Assembly (NCBI GenBank): GCA_023053575.1
Contig: JAKZAP010000001.1
Coordinates: 20,416,533-20,480,532 of the forward strand
Source: Branchinecta lynchi
Taxonomy: Eukaryota > Arthropoda > Branchiopoda > Anostraca > Branchinectidae
Length of the DNA stretch: 64,000 nt
Reading direction: 5' to 3'
In this document: positions 1 to 12,400 of the stretch, piece after piece
Numbering within the stretch: position 1 is the stretch's first letter
Layout: each line of letters begins with the position of its first letter
Notes under the pieces: generated by a model
What the model was told of the DNA's origin: nothing
Databases searched by the model: none
What the model saw: only the letters and a program-made list of their open reading frames with translations
Program-made: the position numbers and the translations under genes

Positions 1-859
1 CGAGAACAGAGGGAGTCACTCCTCGCGGACTCCGCGTACAGAAAACAGCGACAACACGAGGAATGATTCCAAAATGGATTTGTTTGAAGACAAAAATGTG
101 CAGTTGACGAAATTAGTCTGGATTCTGATTGTTTTTATTTAATTTTACATTGCACCAACACCAGCAAAAATTGAGTCCCCTCCGAATTTGAAAGGGAGTT
201 CTTTCTTATGATGGTAATGATGATCGGAGCATTCTCCGTCCGTAGGGATTCGCGAGAATACTGGAAGTGAGTCCCTGGCTTGGGACAAGAAAAAACGCAG
301 GGACAAATTTCAGCTGACGTATCCGTTTCGCACTATCAAATACAACGCAGGGACCCATCAAATGGAGTCCTCGGGAACGGCGAGAATACGCCTTAGGCTA
401 CTGGGCACCGTTAAAGCGCCCATCAACACGACAAGCACAGACAACAAAAAGTAGGTAGTATAATCTAAAAAACAGTAAAGAAAAAAAAAAGATGGCGGTT
501 TATTTCTGTCAATAGATTATTTGAGGTTGTTCTAAATTCAGAGAAGTGTTGTAAACCCGGACTCGATACATCTATTTAAAGTTTAAATCAATTCTGATAT
601 TTCTCCTTAGAAATTGACATTTTTAAGAAGAAAAGATAGAAAAAGGTACACTTGTGTGCAATGATAATTCATGTCAAGTTCAAGTTCTGTTTATTTCAAA
701 CTACATTCCAAATAAAGAGCCAAATTGGCAGAGAGGAGGCTCGACCAAAGTGAGTTGGGATTAACCGCGACAAACCAAAAATAGATAGATCTGTAATCTA
801 TTTTTAATATTATTTATTTTTCTTTAAGTGTTCTCAAAGAGCATTGATTTAACTTTATT
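1..859. other. Unassigned AT-rich DNA
   Basis: No coding or RNA gene recognised. gcagggacaaatttcagctga followed by cgtatccgttt near 300-330 recalls a family F arm. The rest looks unique. Confidence 0.3.
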
Positions 860-2700
860 TGAGACTGTTCACAGAGACTTCATGTTTATCTTCATTATGA
901 TAATTATGCCATATAAAGTATTTCTCAGTGAAAATCTTGATCTTTCAGAAATTATTAAAGGTTGCCGGGTTTTACAAGGATCGCGCGTGTTGTAGTCGTG
1001 ATTAGATTTTATTCCAGAAAGTAAATCGGGTGCATACACATGTTCCGGTAGGGAATTAGAGTGATGTTTTTTCTTGAATAAAATAGAATGGAAAATGACG
1101 ATAGATCCGAGGGGCAATACTTTCAAAAATAGAGGAAGACTAATCGTTGGTGACTTATTAGGGCAAGAATCAGGAGACGGTACAAAAAGCTTAAGAATTC
1201 TTAGGGCTTTATTCTGCTGCCTTACCAATGGTAATATATTCAATCGAAACGTAATACACAGGAGGACAATAATTTAAGTAATAATGAATTAATGCAAAGT
1301 AAATACACCGTAGGGCATCATAAGGGAGATCATAAGGGAACCTTAACCCTCAGGTAAGTTATGTGCTCCTTCCAACTTGAATTCGAGTCAACTACTATCC
1401 CTAAATACCGAAGATGGTGGACTCGACTGATTGTTGTACCATACTTTTCAATTGTTAGAGAATTAGACGTAGGCAGTGCTTTAGAAATCCGAGAGAAAAT
1501 TAGGAGTTTTATTTTCGATGCATTAATACACAATTTGCTCGCTTCAAACCATTCAAGCAAATATATAAAAACATCAGTAATTTTTGAACGCAGAACAAGT
1601 TCAGTAGGCCACAAACATTGAGGGCTGTATCATCAGCGAACAGGACCGTAAGACCGAAGTTTTTGGCAGAATTATCAAGATCATTAATATAATTAAAAAT
1701 AAAAGTAAACCGCGATTGACCCTTGGGGAGCTCCGACCAAAGAAATAAGTTCAGATCTTGCAGTATCAGCATCCACATATTGGCTTCTCCCAGACAGGAA
1801 TGACATGAGCAGATTATTGGCAGGGCCTCGAATGCCGCAATTCTCAAGTTTTCTCCGTAAAATCTTAGGACAAATTGTATCAAACGCATTTTTTTATGTC
1901 GACAAATATGGATGCTGGAATGTCACCTCGATCAAGACCATCACGAATAAATTGCGTGACTGCTAGAAAGCTTGCTCTGTTTAATACCTATTCCGAAAAC
2001 CGAACTGTGACTTACTAAAATTTTTTGTTTTCTCCAGGAAATTATTAACTCGTCTCGTAAATACACCGTTCTATAACTTTCCCAAACGCTGAAAGGATTG
2101 AAATAGGTCTATCGTGTGATGTGTCTTTGGGGTCTCCTCCTTTGTGCAGCACAATAATACGCGCAATTTCAACTATGATGGAAACTTCCCACTCTTGAAA
2201 CAAATGTTCAGGATATGTACAAGGAGGTCCGCGACATTTGCAATAATCATTTTTAATAGTCGGGTAGACGAGTCGTCAATCCCTTCTGCTCCACCGGGTG
2301 TAGAAGATTGAATATTTTTATCAGCTCTTCTTTTGACGTTGTCGATAGAAATAGCGAAGACAAAGACGATGGAGGTAGGTTATCTTCAAACTTGGTTCTA
2401 GGCTCTGAATTATTGGTAGCTAATGTCTCCTTTACAGTCCGTTCACCAACGTTAGCAAAATGCTTATTCAATACGTCTGCTATACTAGCGACACCAGTTC
2501 GTCACCATAATTTATAGCTTCTGGAAGTTTAGAAATTTTATTCTTTCTGATAATTCCACGTATAATCTACCAAGACCTTTTGGGGGCACCCGACGCTTCA
2601 GCAAATTGTTTCACAAAATGTGATGCTTTTGCTGCACGGGTTACTTTAGTCAAACTATCGAATCGGATCTGTTCCTTCCTCATTCCCAAGATCAGTTAAA
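860..2700 (-). pseudogene. Degraded non-LTR retrotransposon (LINE) reverse transcriptase
   Basis: Frameshifted LINE remains on the minus strand. From 5' to 3': endonuclease-RT linker around 2700-2253 (LTKVTRAAK, then HFANVGERTV); RT fingers/palm around 1730-1600 with YINDLD and the catalytic motif FADD at 1640-1629; RT thumb around 1560-1340 (INASK, HLRYLGIVVDS); a C-terminal piece around 1050-870 with the YNTRD motif typical of jockey/CR1-group LINEs. Several stops and frame changes mean it cannot make a working protein. No endonuclease domain was recognised above 2700. Confidence 0.8.
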
Positions 2701-3177
2701 GCCTGTAAAAGACAAAAATCGGAAGAAAAGTGGCATTTGCAAACTAGAAATAGCTTGTCTCTGTTCTTTCTGAGTAACGTTGGCTGGTGTCAGGATTTCC
2801 CAGAAAAGGGTAAAGATATATTGACAATAACCATTCCTACCGATTGATAATAGTTTTTCTCCCATTTTCCGACGTTTAAGTTAACTCCCTTAACAAGATT
2901 TAAACAGTATAGTATGCTAAAATGACCAAACTTACGTTTTCTCAGGGACAGACTTTAAACTGGATTTCGTAGAAAAATAGTGCGAATCAACTAATACGGT
3001 TTGCTCTCACCGGTCGGTCTCACTTCTCCACTTCTGGCAATGCTTCAGATATGTCTCCGCAGACTAAGCTCTTATCGGAGGAAAGACTCCGCCAATCATC
3101 GCTCGCTGTCACCAATCAATGCATGCGCAGTTTACCGGCGCACACAAATTGGAACTTCTGAGGAAACGTAAAGAGCG

Positions 3178-3412
3178 TCAAAAAAAACAATCGGTTCTTC
3201 TGAAAATCAGTCGGTTTTTCTGAAAATCAGTCGATTTTTCGTCAAAACAGTCGGTTTCTCTGAAAATCAGCCGATTTTTTTCAAAACTGTCGTTTCTTTC
3301 TTCGGAAACAGTCGTTTTTCTGCAGAAACAGTCGGTAAAAATTACCAGCCAGTCGGCAAATGCCTTGCCCCCCCCCCCCCCAAACATTTTGGCTAGTGAT
3401 GCCTCTAATAAC
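3178..3412 (+). mobile_element. Truncated hAT-type MITE with tcggttttt array (family D)
   Basis: Shares the interior and right end of the 45020-45365 element: repeated gtcggtttttctgaaaatca units, then accagccagtcggcaaatgcc, a C-run, and aacattttggctagtgatgcctct. The CAGGGGCGTC left terminus is missing. A 159-codon minus frame across it is an artefact of the tandem array. Confidence 0.6.
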
Positions 3413-3584
3413 AAGTGCAATAAACCAAAGCGTAGCAGCCTGGTACCCCCTTTGTCACAATTTATTAAGAACGGCATATCATCGATCATATGACAAAACA
3501 GTTCAGTTTCCAACTGTTCATTAAAGATTAAAGTACGACGCGTCGTCTTATTTGTTGCTGTTGCACCAAAATCCTCATCCATAG

Positions 3585-4019
3585 ATATATGAATGAATGA
3601 ATGAATGAAGGATTTATGACGCACTGCCCAAGGGTGTAAGTGCAGTAAAAAGTACAAAGAAATATAAAATAATCACAAAACACTCACAAATATTTTCACT
3701 AACTTAGAATCACATTGATGGGATCGTGGACAGGTAAATTTCCAATCGGAGAACACAAATTTGAGGAGAGGGCTTCGAGCGTCAACAATGGGTCGGAAAT
3801 CAACAAACGGCGGATCAGGTCGCGGTTCCACGTGCACCGCGGTAGGTAGAGAAGAAATCTCAGATATCTGAAGTATGTCGAGCGTATGCGTCGAAGGTCC
3901 TTTCTTCTGAGTATAGAATACAATCCAGCAAGGAATTTAACATACGGTGCGCAAAAAGGCAGTATATAACTTCCCAATGCTATACCTGGAACGGTTCCGC
4001 ACAATTTTGCAGTAACCAA
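3585..4019 (-). pseudogene. LINE 3' end with (ATTC)n tail
   Basis: A 106-codon minus frame (4019-3699) with the look of a LINE C-terminal region (FLLYLPRCTWNRDLIRR), followed about 100 bp downstream by a minus-strand (ATTC)n run at 3589-3606. Short tandem 3' tails of this kind are typical of CR1/L2-group LINEs. Homology is suggestive only. Confidence 0.45.
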
Positions 4020-4079
4020 ATCTAAAGGAGTTGGACTCGAGACCTGTCATAGACGAACTTAACTCATGGTAAATCAGGG

Positions 4080-4440
4080 CCCAGCTGCCAATGAGCGGGA
4101 GGGGGGGGGGAGGCGTCGGGACCCATCAAAATGCGTATTTGTTCCTCAAGTATACCAGCTTAAGAGTTTGACTCCAGTCACGGGTCAAAAACTTTGTTCA
4201 TAGGCAATTTGGGCCACTTGCCCATGAACGGGGAGGGTGGTGATGGTTCAACTCCACATATGTATCCTCAACCCCTATGATCCGAAAGCACAAAGGAATT
4301 TCATCGCCTTATTTGAAGTTATTGCCAAGTTAAAACATCAAAATATGGGCAATCTGGGCCCTTTTTCACTGGGTAATCTGGCCCCATTTGCCCCTGAACC
4401 GGATTGGGGTGGGGGGTAGGACCCCCCAAAAGGCACAACT
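4080..4440 (+). repeat. Diverged G-rich tandem repeat
   Basis: Successive variants of ggcaatctgggccc...cccctgaacgggagggtggg with poly-G stretches near 4105, 4235 and 4415. No coding signal. Confidence 0.45.
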
Positions 4441-5016
4441 AGACCCCAACTACCAAGTTGGAACTTGATACTTGCACTGGTTCACGAGTTATGAGCTCCA
4501 CAAAATACGGGGAAAACCGGAAACCGAAAGCCGAAGCTGCTACTGCGCTCGCAATAGCGGCCAAGGAACACTCCAATAAAAATTGAAAAATTAATTCTGC
4601 TCTAACCCTGGTTTCTCAATTTCTAGTTTCTTAGTTTCAGCTCGGCGGAATGCTGCCGGAGTAGTGTACATAACAGATATTGATAGACTGAAGATAGAAA
4701 AACTTGTTACTTCGCCATAATATTAAAGTGTTCTACATTTCTTTGTACATAGTTGCAAATACAAAATTTCAGTTTCTTAAATAGTTTCAGCCTACAGATA
4801 ATAAAAATGTACTGACAACGGAACTCGGTTAGCGTTTCAGAATTGCGGATACCAAGTATATGAGTAATTTACCACTCTCGCGCAAACTTACACGTGAAAA
4901 GAGCAAAAGCATGCATTGTAGTAAGTTTCTGAAAGTAGGCGAAAGAGAAGAATTCGGGCACTTGGACAGCTAAGAACTGGTCCAGGCAGGTTGTGGTCTA
5001 GCAGTTGAGCTAGCAG

Positions 5017-5124
5017 TAAGATTTGAAAACTGAAATTCGTTTCTCAATTTTTATTTTTAGGTTGTGAGAATAAGATTTGAAAACTGAAATTCGTTTCTCA
5101 ATTTTTATTTTTAGGTTGTGAGAC
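5017..5124 (+). repeat. Two-copy 54-bp tandem duplication
   Basis: The unit beginning taagatttgaaaactgaaat and ending gttgtgaga is repeated at 5017 and 5071 with essentially no differences, so the duplication is recent. Confidence 0.85.
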
Positions 5125-5628
5125 TAATTCATTTTGTCATAAAATAATGCATTTCCCCAAGAATTTCAGTTTTCTAACATCGCTATTTATGGCCATTTCT
5201 GGCTAGATAGCCACACAAGTGCTAATGCAAAAATGTAGCTCGTTCTTCAATCTACTACCACGGGGAATCTCAGAATTTTCGCAATCTGGCCGATTCTTCT
5301 GGGGTGGATCTACCAAGACCCATTTTTGTTTACCTTACCTTGCCAAAATTACCGTAAATGGGAAAGAAGAGTACCTACATACTTGAACATCTCAAGATTT
5401 GAAGTCCTAAAGGTAGGTAAGAAGCTAAACAAATTTCAAGGTCGTGTTGACTATATTGACTTTTTCGACCATCAACAACGGAATATTTGGCAGAAACTTT
5501 CAAAAATCCGAAAATTGTTTTTCTCGCCGAAAAAAATTTGGGGAGGTCCTGGACCCTGGTAGATCATACTGCGTAATTTTCGTCAAAATCTGAGAAATCG
5601 ATTTTTTGCCTGGCTTTATTTCGCTGGA

Positions 5629-6066
5629 ATGACCCATTGCCTCCGTGGCATTCTTTCAGATGCCAGAATCTGGGTTGTCCAGCGCCCTGGACTTGCATAT
5701 GTTTTTGGTCTGGCTTCATCTTCCGCACCAAGCTTGACGAAAGTTAGAATTTGGAAAATAATCTGGAGGGCGAAGCCACCCGACTGGATTTTTCCTCACT
5801 TTCATCATTTGAATAGTTTGCAAACTAAACGTCAAATTCGGAGCAATCCTTATGCCCTGAAAAGACGATCCGGAATGATTCTGTCAGAATTTTCGGAAAC
5901 ATCATCAATTCCAAAAGGAAAAGTTAAAGATTTGTTCAAACTGATGATTAAAGTGCAGAAAATCCTGTCGGAAAACCCTGATCGTTTAGTCGTACTATTA
6001 AAAGAAAGCATTTCCGACCGGCTTCCAGTGGACTTGAACAACAAAGGCATTGGTTACGATATATAA
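5629..6066 (+). other. 145-codon open frame of unknown status
   Basis: Starts at ATG 5629 and stops at 6066. I recognise no domain. The C-terminal half (KVKDLFKLMIKVQKILSENP) could be helical. No splice context or neighbouring gene supports it, and the surroundings are repeat-like. It is probably fortuitous but is the longest unexplained frame in the first 9 kb. Confidence 0.15.
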
Positions 6067-7564
6067 CGATCTCTATTCAGCAAAATAAAGGGAGAACAAA
6101 TTTAGCGAATCGTTGAGCGAGATTCTCTCTTTCCGAGTACAAAATATATCACAATATTATTAGGCAAATAAATACCTACAAAACTGTATACAGCATTAAA
6201 ATAAATACTGGAAACGATAAATGCATATACTATAATAGGATGGGGTATAGGAAGGAGTACAGACACACTTCTGAGCAACCCAGAACCGCGTTCGATTCAC
6301 CTTACGCCGGTTAAGGCATCCCTAGTATCGTTTTATTTGGTCTTCAAACTTGAACTTTTTTTCAATTAAAAGTCAACTTACGTCAACTACGGGAAGAATC
6401 GAATGCTCTCAGTTTGTGCTGCGCACAGACGATCAGGCTTGGGTGACCCCGGATAGCAAATCCTGCCAGAATTTTCGGCACCATCATCAATTCAATACGG
6501 AACACGGAAACCTGACCGTCTATTTGTAGCATAACCGAGAACTGCAAAAAAAAAAGTCAAAATGATGATTTCAGTTAACCAGAAAAGTGAATCGAACGCG
6601 GCTTAGGACGGACCAGAATTTTGTCTTCGCGAAATTTGCGGAAGGTAGGTGGGAGGGGCCTTTGTGCGCAGAGATCCTGCAGTAACATTTTCCAAGCGCA
6701 GACAAAAAAAATCCGCCTCACTTCTTCTGCTGCGGCGGAAGATTCACACACGACAGCATGGAAGATGGCTGGCAGTAAGTTGGGGGGTGGGAGGGAAGAC
6801 GTAAAAGACGGGTACAAGTAACAAAGGTTGCTTTAAGCAAGCAATTTAAGCCCGAGTAAGAAGGGACGGGAGCAATCATTTTCGCTAGACAACGCTGAAG
6901 CACGAGAAAGGTAAAATAAGTCGGTTCGCCTCGTATCAGTTAAATACTAGCCCTTCCACTGTCCATCTTTCAGAGCCGGGTACGTGACAAACGCTGAAAT
7001 CTCTTTGACGTTAAACAACAGTACTTATAGCAGGACCTCCTAGAGGGTAGCGAATAGAAAAAAATGGACCTTGATGAGTGTCCGTAACTATTTCGAAACT
7101 CATCAACAACACTTGTTAAAACTGAAGTGACCACTTTCTCTGGGATGGTCTGTCCTACGCGCGCCAACATTCAACTACCTTCCCAACAAGTTTTTCAGCC
7201 TCCACGATATTAAGAAAATAAACCCTACATAATCAGCAAATGAAAAAATAAGGTCAACGTTTTGTCTATCACACCACAACACCAAACACGTTGAAGGATA
7301 TATGGGAACCATGTTATCATATAGTTCGTCTAACAATTTTCCCAAGGGGTCGCTCAGGGGTTTATTGCCGGTTGAATTTCAGTCGGTGCCCCTTCAGTGC
7401 CAGTTTTTAAACCACGATCAAACGCTGGGGTATTCTCGCAGGGGTGAGAACGGTACTCATATGTATGTGTCCTCCTTAGTGCCAAGAGGGGAACCAGTAT
7501 ACAACACTTTCAAAGTCAAAACGCAATACTGGTTTGTTTATTTACCGAATTGTTGTATACTTGT

Positions 7565-7850
7565 ATAACGCTAGGCAGTAACGCCAAGACCTATGCTTTC
7601 CATGGATCAGAAGCGGGCCTTACTCCCACTACACTCTGCACATCCAAAGCGAGACGAACTTGCGGGATTAGAAAACTTCTAGTACATCTGAGATGCGGCC
7701 TGCACATATCGAGGAAACAAGGGGGGTTGTACCTTTTTTTTTGCTCTTTTCAGAATAAGAAATTACCAGAGCCAGAACTGGTGCATGGCTCATTGAGCTT
7801 CAGTAGGGACGTTCTCTATCGCCAGTGGTGATAGTGTCGTTGCTGTTTGA
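7565..7850 (+). repeat. Diverged copy of repeat G
   Basis: Segments such as gaggaaacaaggggggttgta, aagcgagacgaacttgcggg and gggacgttctctatcgcc recur in inverse orientation within 42180-42430. Terminal inverted repeats are not preserved here. Confidence 0.6.
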
Positions 7851-8974
7851 GTATGTGTCACTTTACTCAAGTCTTGGCGCTACTACTTTTATTGCTCTGA
7901 TAGTGGTACCCCTCTGCGGAATAAGGATACACATAGGAGCCCCATGCATACCCCTGCCAGCATGTCCCAGCGTTTTAGCCCTGTCTTACAAAAACTACTG
8001 GAAGACTGATCGGTACCCGCTCTGATGGGAGTGGGAAGGGGATGAGATCTGCAATTACTCAAGAAACCGTGACAACTCTTACACATCTCTTTCTAGACTG
8101 CTCTTTCATTTGGCTAGATCACTCAAGCTAGCAACCATCGCTAGTATTCTGCACCCGAACATTTCAGTGCAACGTATGTACGTTCTTAAACAGGGACACA
8201 GGGGTACCCGAAGCGGCTGAATTCAGAAAAAAAAATACTTTAAAAGTAATTGGAACAACAGAGGCACGGCCAAGCTGCTCAGATTCGAAACAGAACAGTT
8301 TAAGGAAGTCTGTTTTTTGCTCAGTGTTACTCCAAACAAGCTAAACAGGTCATGTCGAGGTCACCGACGTCAACCTTTACCTGAACCCTTTTCATGCTTC
8401 CTCCAAAAAGTGCAGATCTCGAGCAAATTTTCCCCTTTCCAACCGTAGGCTACTGTTAGCCAACTGAAAGAAAACCAACATCTTTGTGCGTATCGCAACT
8501 GGCATGTTGGGTTCTAGCGCAACTAATCGGTAACGTTTGCCAAGTAACGATCTTACCTTGTGTACAGAGACGTTAGGCTCAAAATGGTGCAGGTTTAGAA
8601 GTAGACTAGTTTTCAACAGGGAAATCAGTGCAGAAATTCACGCTGTCGCTCAAATCTGCGCCGTTTTGAGGCCAGTGTCACCAGGCTCTTAACCTGTACA
8701 CAAACTCCGATGTTTTTTAGTCGGATGCGAAATCCGCATATGGATTCAAAAATACGAAAATGCACTTCTCTTTTCAGGTATTGTTACAGCTTATTGTAGC
8801 GGTGATAGGATATTGAACTTCGTTTCTGTGCAGGCATTTGGCTATAGCTAAAGCTACGTTTTCACTATGTTCATAACTGAGAAAAACTGTACCAGACAAA
8901 AAATTCGGCCAAATATCTTTCCGAACTTCTAGCAAAACTCCGACAACATTTCTATCAGCCCGACTTACGATTTG

Positions 8975-8980
8975 TTTATT
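8975..8980 (-). promoter_or_regulatory. Candidate WDR37 polyadenylation signal
   Basis: AATAAA on the minus strand (tttatt on plus), about 345 nt after the WDR37 stop codon. Position fits a short 3' UTR, but AATAAA is common in AT-rich DNA and no transcript evidence is available. Confidence 0.3.
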
Positions 8981-9322
8981 TTTTCCGGCCGAATTGTAAT
9001 TATAGAGCAAAACCGCCGATAATTACAATGTTTTCACGTCGCAAGAAGAACAAAATAAACCGAACTGAAAATAGTTTAAAACAGGTTAGAAGTTGTGAAA
9101 AATGCGAACTTGGATTGAATTTTGCCGAATATTTTTTCTAGTCCAAACTTAATTTGACTTAAAACACGAAACTACTCAGTGAGAACAAACAAGCGCAAAA
9201 CCAGCACGGCCTGACTCTTCAGCTTACCGCTACTTACCTTTAAAGTCGTACACTACTAAACTACAGCCAAAAATCATATCTTTGGTATAACCGGGACTTG
9301 AGTACACCGCGAAACAGAATTA

Positions 9323-9457
9323 TCAGTCCTTTGAGTCTTTGGCTGCCTGTACGGTCCAGCCGAGAACCTCCTTGTCAAAACCACTTGACAGAAGGTTGCA
9401 TTTTTGTCCCACGGATTCGTCGGTCCATGCCGTCGAGCAGACCATTCGCCGGTGACC
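9323..9457 (-). CDS. WDR37: WDR37 terminal exon, blade 7 and stop
   Basis: Acceptor attttattacag precedes 9457 (phase 0); TGA at 9325-9323. It is 135 nt, 44 residues. It encodes [11 protein letters not shown] and [11 protein letters not shown], matching vertebrate GHRRMVCCSAW and CGFDRQAIGW. The terminus of a family C MITE lies about 16 bp upstream of the acceptor. Confidence 0.94.
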   Translation of the reverse strand, partial: GHRRMVCSTAWTDESVGQKCNLLSSGFDKEVLGWTVQAAKDSKD

Positions 9458-12400
9458 CTGTAATAAAATTTGCTTTAAAGGACCTGTCTTACCTATAATA
9501 CTAATGTAACCTACTTCCATAATCACTCCATACATTTCTAAACCCGGAGACCCCAATTTCGTACGGCCTACGAAAGTTCTTTCTGGCCAACTTGGAAAAA
9601 ACCTAGGCTCTTTGTTGGTGATGATGAAAGTAAGATGAATGTTTCATATACCACGGTAACTGTCCAGATACTCAGTAACTGCAAAGACGACTTTTGACCC
9701 TGGTATCAGATACACCGGTAACTGCAAAAACGACGTTTGACCGTGGGATCAGATACCACGGTATCTGCAAAAACGCAACTGATGGTATGTAGTGATCCTG
9801 GAATTTAGAAACATTCCAGGATGTAAAACTTACAAAAGTTTCTGCTAACATCAAGTATGACGTTGCACAGACCAAGTTCTCCTGAGTACAGAGAGCATAT
9901 TGCTGTCCCTTAAACGACCTGTCTTACCTATGGTATTAAAGCAACCCACTTCCATATTCACTCCATATATTCCTAAACCTGGAGACCCCAATTTCGTACG
10001 GTACATTCTAACTCCTCTAACAAAACAACGCTGATTTTCTCACTTGTCGTGTTTGGTACCTTCGATGTGTATCACGCAGTCGGCGGTAGTCCGCAAGAAG
10101 TTTTTCCATCAGAAAAACAAGTTATGTAAATTGTTCCCTGTTTTCGCTTCAAGTTAACGGGTCTCAAAAAAGGCTTAAAACAGCCAAAACCGTGGGTTTT
10201 TTTGAAAGCAAAGCATAGTTTTAAAGTATTGAAATATTTTAAAATACTGTAAGTTGAAGGAATATATTTACCCTTTAAAGGAATATAAAAGGTTACACCA
10301 GGCTATTGTATATATTACTAAGTTAGCTGAGCTGAATGCAAACATGTGTGGTAAGCAAACTGGCCACGGAGGGAAAAACGTTATTTGACGTTAGAAGTTT
10401 GTTAAAAGTTAGTCTAGATCGTTAAAATGTGTTCTTTCTTTCCTTTGTTTTCTCAATGCACTCCTTCTTCTCATGTTTCTTTTTGTATGATGCGTCATAA
10501 AACATACATGCATATATACGTATTAAAGGTTAACTTCAGCCATCGAGGTTGACATCGGAAAATAACACCGAGACTGCCATTGAGAATAACGTTGAGACTG
10601 CGGCGAGGTCCAAATTTTTGAATCGCCGTCGAGGTTGTTATTTCGAGAACCGAGATGGAGGTAGGTTAACTATTATAACTTTTTCGAACAGAATATTTTT
10701 TATAGGTATAGGACTTATTCCTTCTTTTGTTGTACTTTTTTGCTACTGGATAGGGAATTTTATTTTAGCGAACTAGCAACCAAGCCTACAGTAGATCTGC
10801 TGTTGGGAGTCGAGCACTTCAGTTTCTAAAAATACAGTCTTACTTTTTTTGGCGATTCAGATGCCGTCTAGCGGTCGTGAAAACATCCTAAAATGACTAC
10901 TCCGGGGGTCGTGAAAGTAAAAAGTAAACAATAACAAAACCACGTGATGACTCTTGAGAAACAAGAAAAATTCGAAAATAAAGACAGTGATAAATGCTGA
11001 ATAACTAGCATTTGGAAAGCAAGGGATAGTAGGATGTTGTTTCAGTTGACAAGCTGTATTTTCAGTGGAGATCTGATTGTGACAAGGTATGACCTAGGGC
11101 ATAGGCTGGCTATCTAAGAGATTAAGATGTTCTGTCATTTTTTCAACGTTATTTTATTTTTTCTATAATTTTTTTTCTGACCTCCTTTCGGAGGTCAGCT
11201 TCTGCTTTTCAGTATTTGAAGATAAGTGCTCGATGAATCCAGTATTTGAGGAAAAGTGCTCGATAAAGATCTGCGGAGGCTGATACGGCTTCGTATCTGC
11301 ATCTCTGGAGATGATACGATGTCGTATCAATCTCCACAAAAGCAACTGCCATAATATAACTTAATATTATATAACATAATATAATTATATAACTAAGACA
11401 TGCATTGCAAATTATAGATATATTGTGCAAAGCCTCCCGAGTTGCATGGCCAAAACTATACCAAAATACATACATTCTATCTGACCAGTGTAGCGGTTTG
11501 CAAACTACAATATGAACAAAAACATCGACACCACAGCAACCCAGCAGCCAACACATTCAGAATCAACCAAATTAAAAAAAAAAATATAACGATGTTCCAT
11601 AGCTGTCTTCAAGAGCCTCCCTAATCCCTTACTTATCAAACAAGAGCTGCAAGCTCATATGGCACTTGCACGGCTTGGTAAAAGGATGAAAGTGGGAATT
11701 TGCCAATTTTTTGGTTTGTTGTGGTCATTTGTGAGCAAAGCCCTTCAGATAAAAATGACGGCGAACCCTTGGAAATCACGAGAATGTATCGTCTGGTAAA
11801 AAAAAAGTTTTGTTTGCACTTGGCTGTGATGATGCGCACTTTAAGGGCGCTAGAAATTCATCTGTGATCGAAACTCTTGAGGCAAAAATGATCCTGGGCC
11901 CTTTAGGATCATGAATATATATGGTTTGATCAAAAGTATTTTTTTAACTTTTCAGTTAAGATGCGCACTTTAAGGCTGCTAGAGATTCACTTCTAAGCAA
12001 AACCCTTGAGGCAAAAATGATCATGGGCTCGTGGGGATCATTAAAATGTAGATTTTGCTTAAAAGTATTTTTTGTACTTTGCGGTGAAGACGAGTACTTT
12101 TAGGGATGGTCGGATCTGGGAAGTAACAAATTCTAAGCCAATCTTGTCAAGTCTCTGATGTTCAAGCCAAGTTCCATCGTCCTAGCACATCTGGAAGTAC
12201 CTTAAATCGCGGTCACAGGAATTCCGAACCCCCTCCAACTCCCCCCCCCCCCCGAGTGCCCGAATCCGGTCCGGTTCTGTTGCTGATGTATCTAGGGCTT
12301 ACGCTTGTTCTTTCCAGCAAATGTCATCCCAATCGTTACACTCTTAGGCGTGTCAAAAAGTGTGTGCCCCCCCCCCCAGACTACCCCACATTCATGGGAT

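Larger units (their letters stand above)
6067..9322. other. Intergenic DNA downstream of WDR37
   Basis: No conserved coding segment was recognised. Contents seen: a B-box-like ccgcgttcgattcacc near 6289, a diverged repeat at 7565-7850 shared in inverse orientation with 42094-42473, and otherwise AT-rich unique-looking sequence. The last few hundred bases probably include the WDR37 3' UTR. Confidence 0.4.

Noticed and set aside
1361..1621. Plus-strand frame opposite the LINE reverse transcriptase
   Set aside because: It is the complement of recognisable RT motifs on the minus strand; no independent coding signal.
3178..3657. 159-codon minus frame
   Set aside because: Half of it translates the family D tcggttttt array and a C-run; the rest has no recognisable domain.
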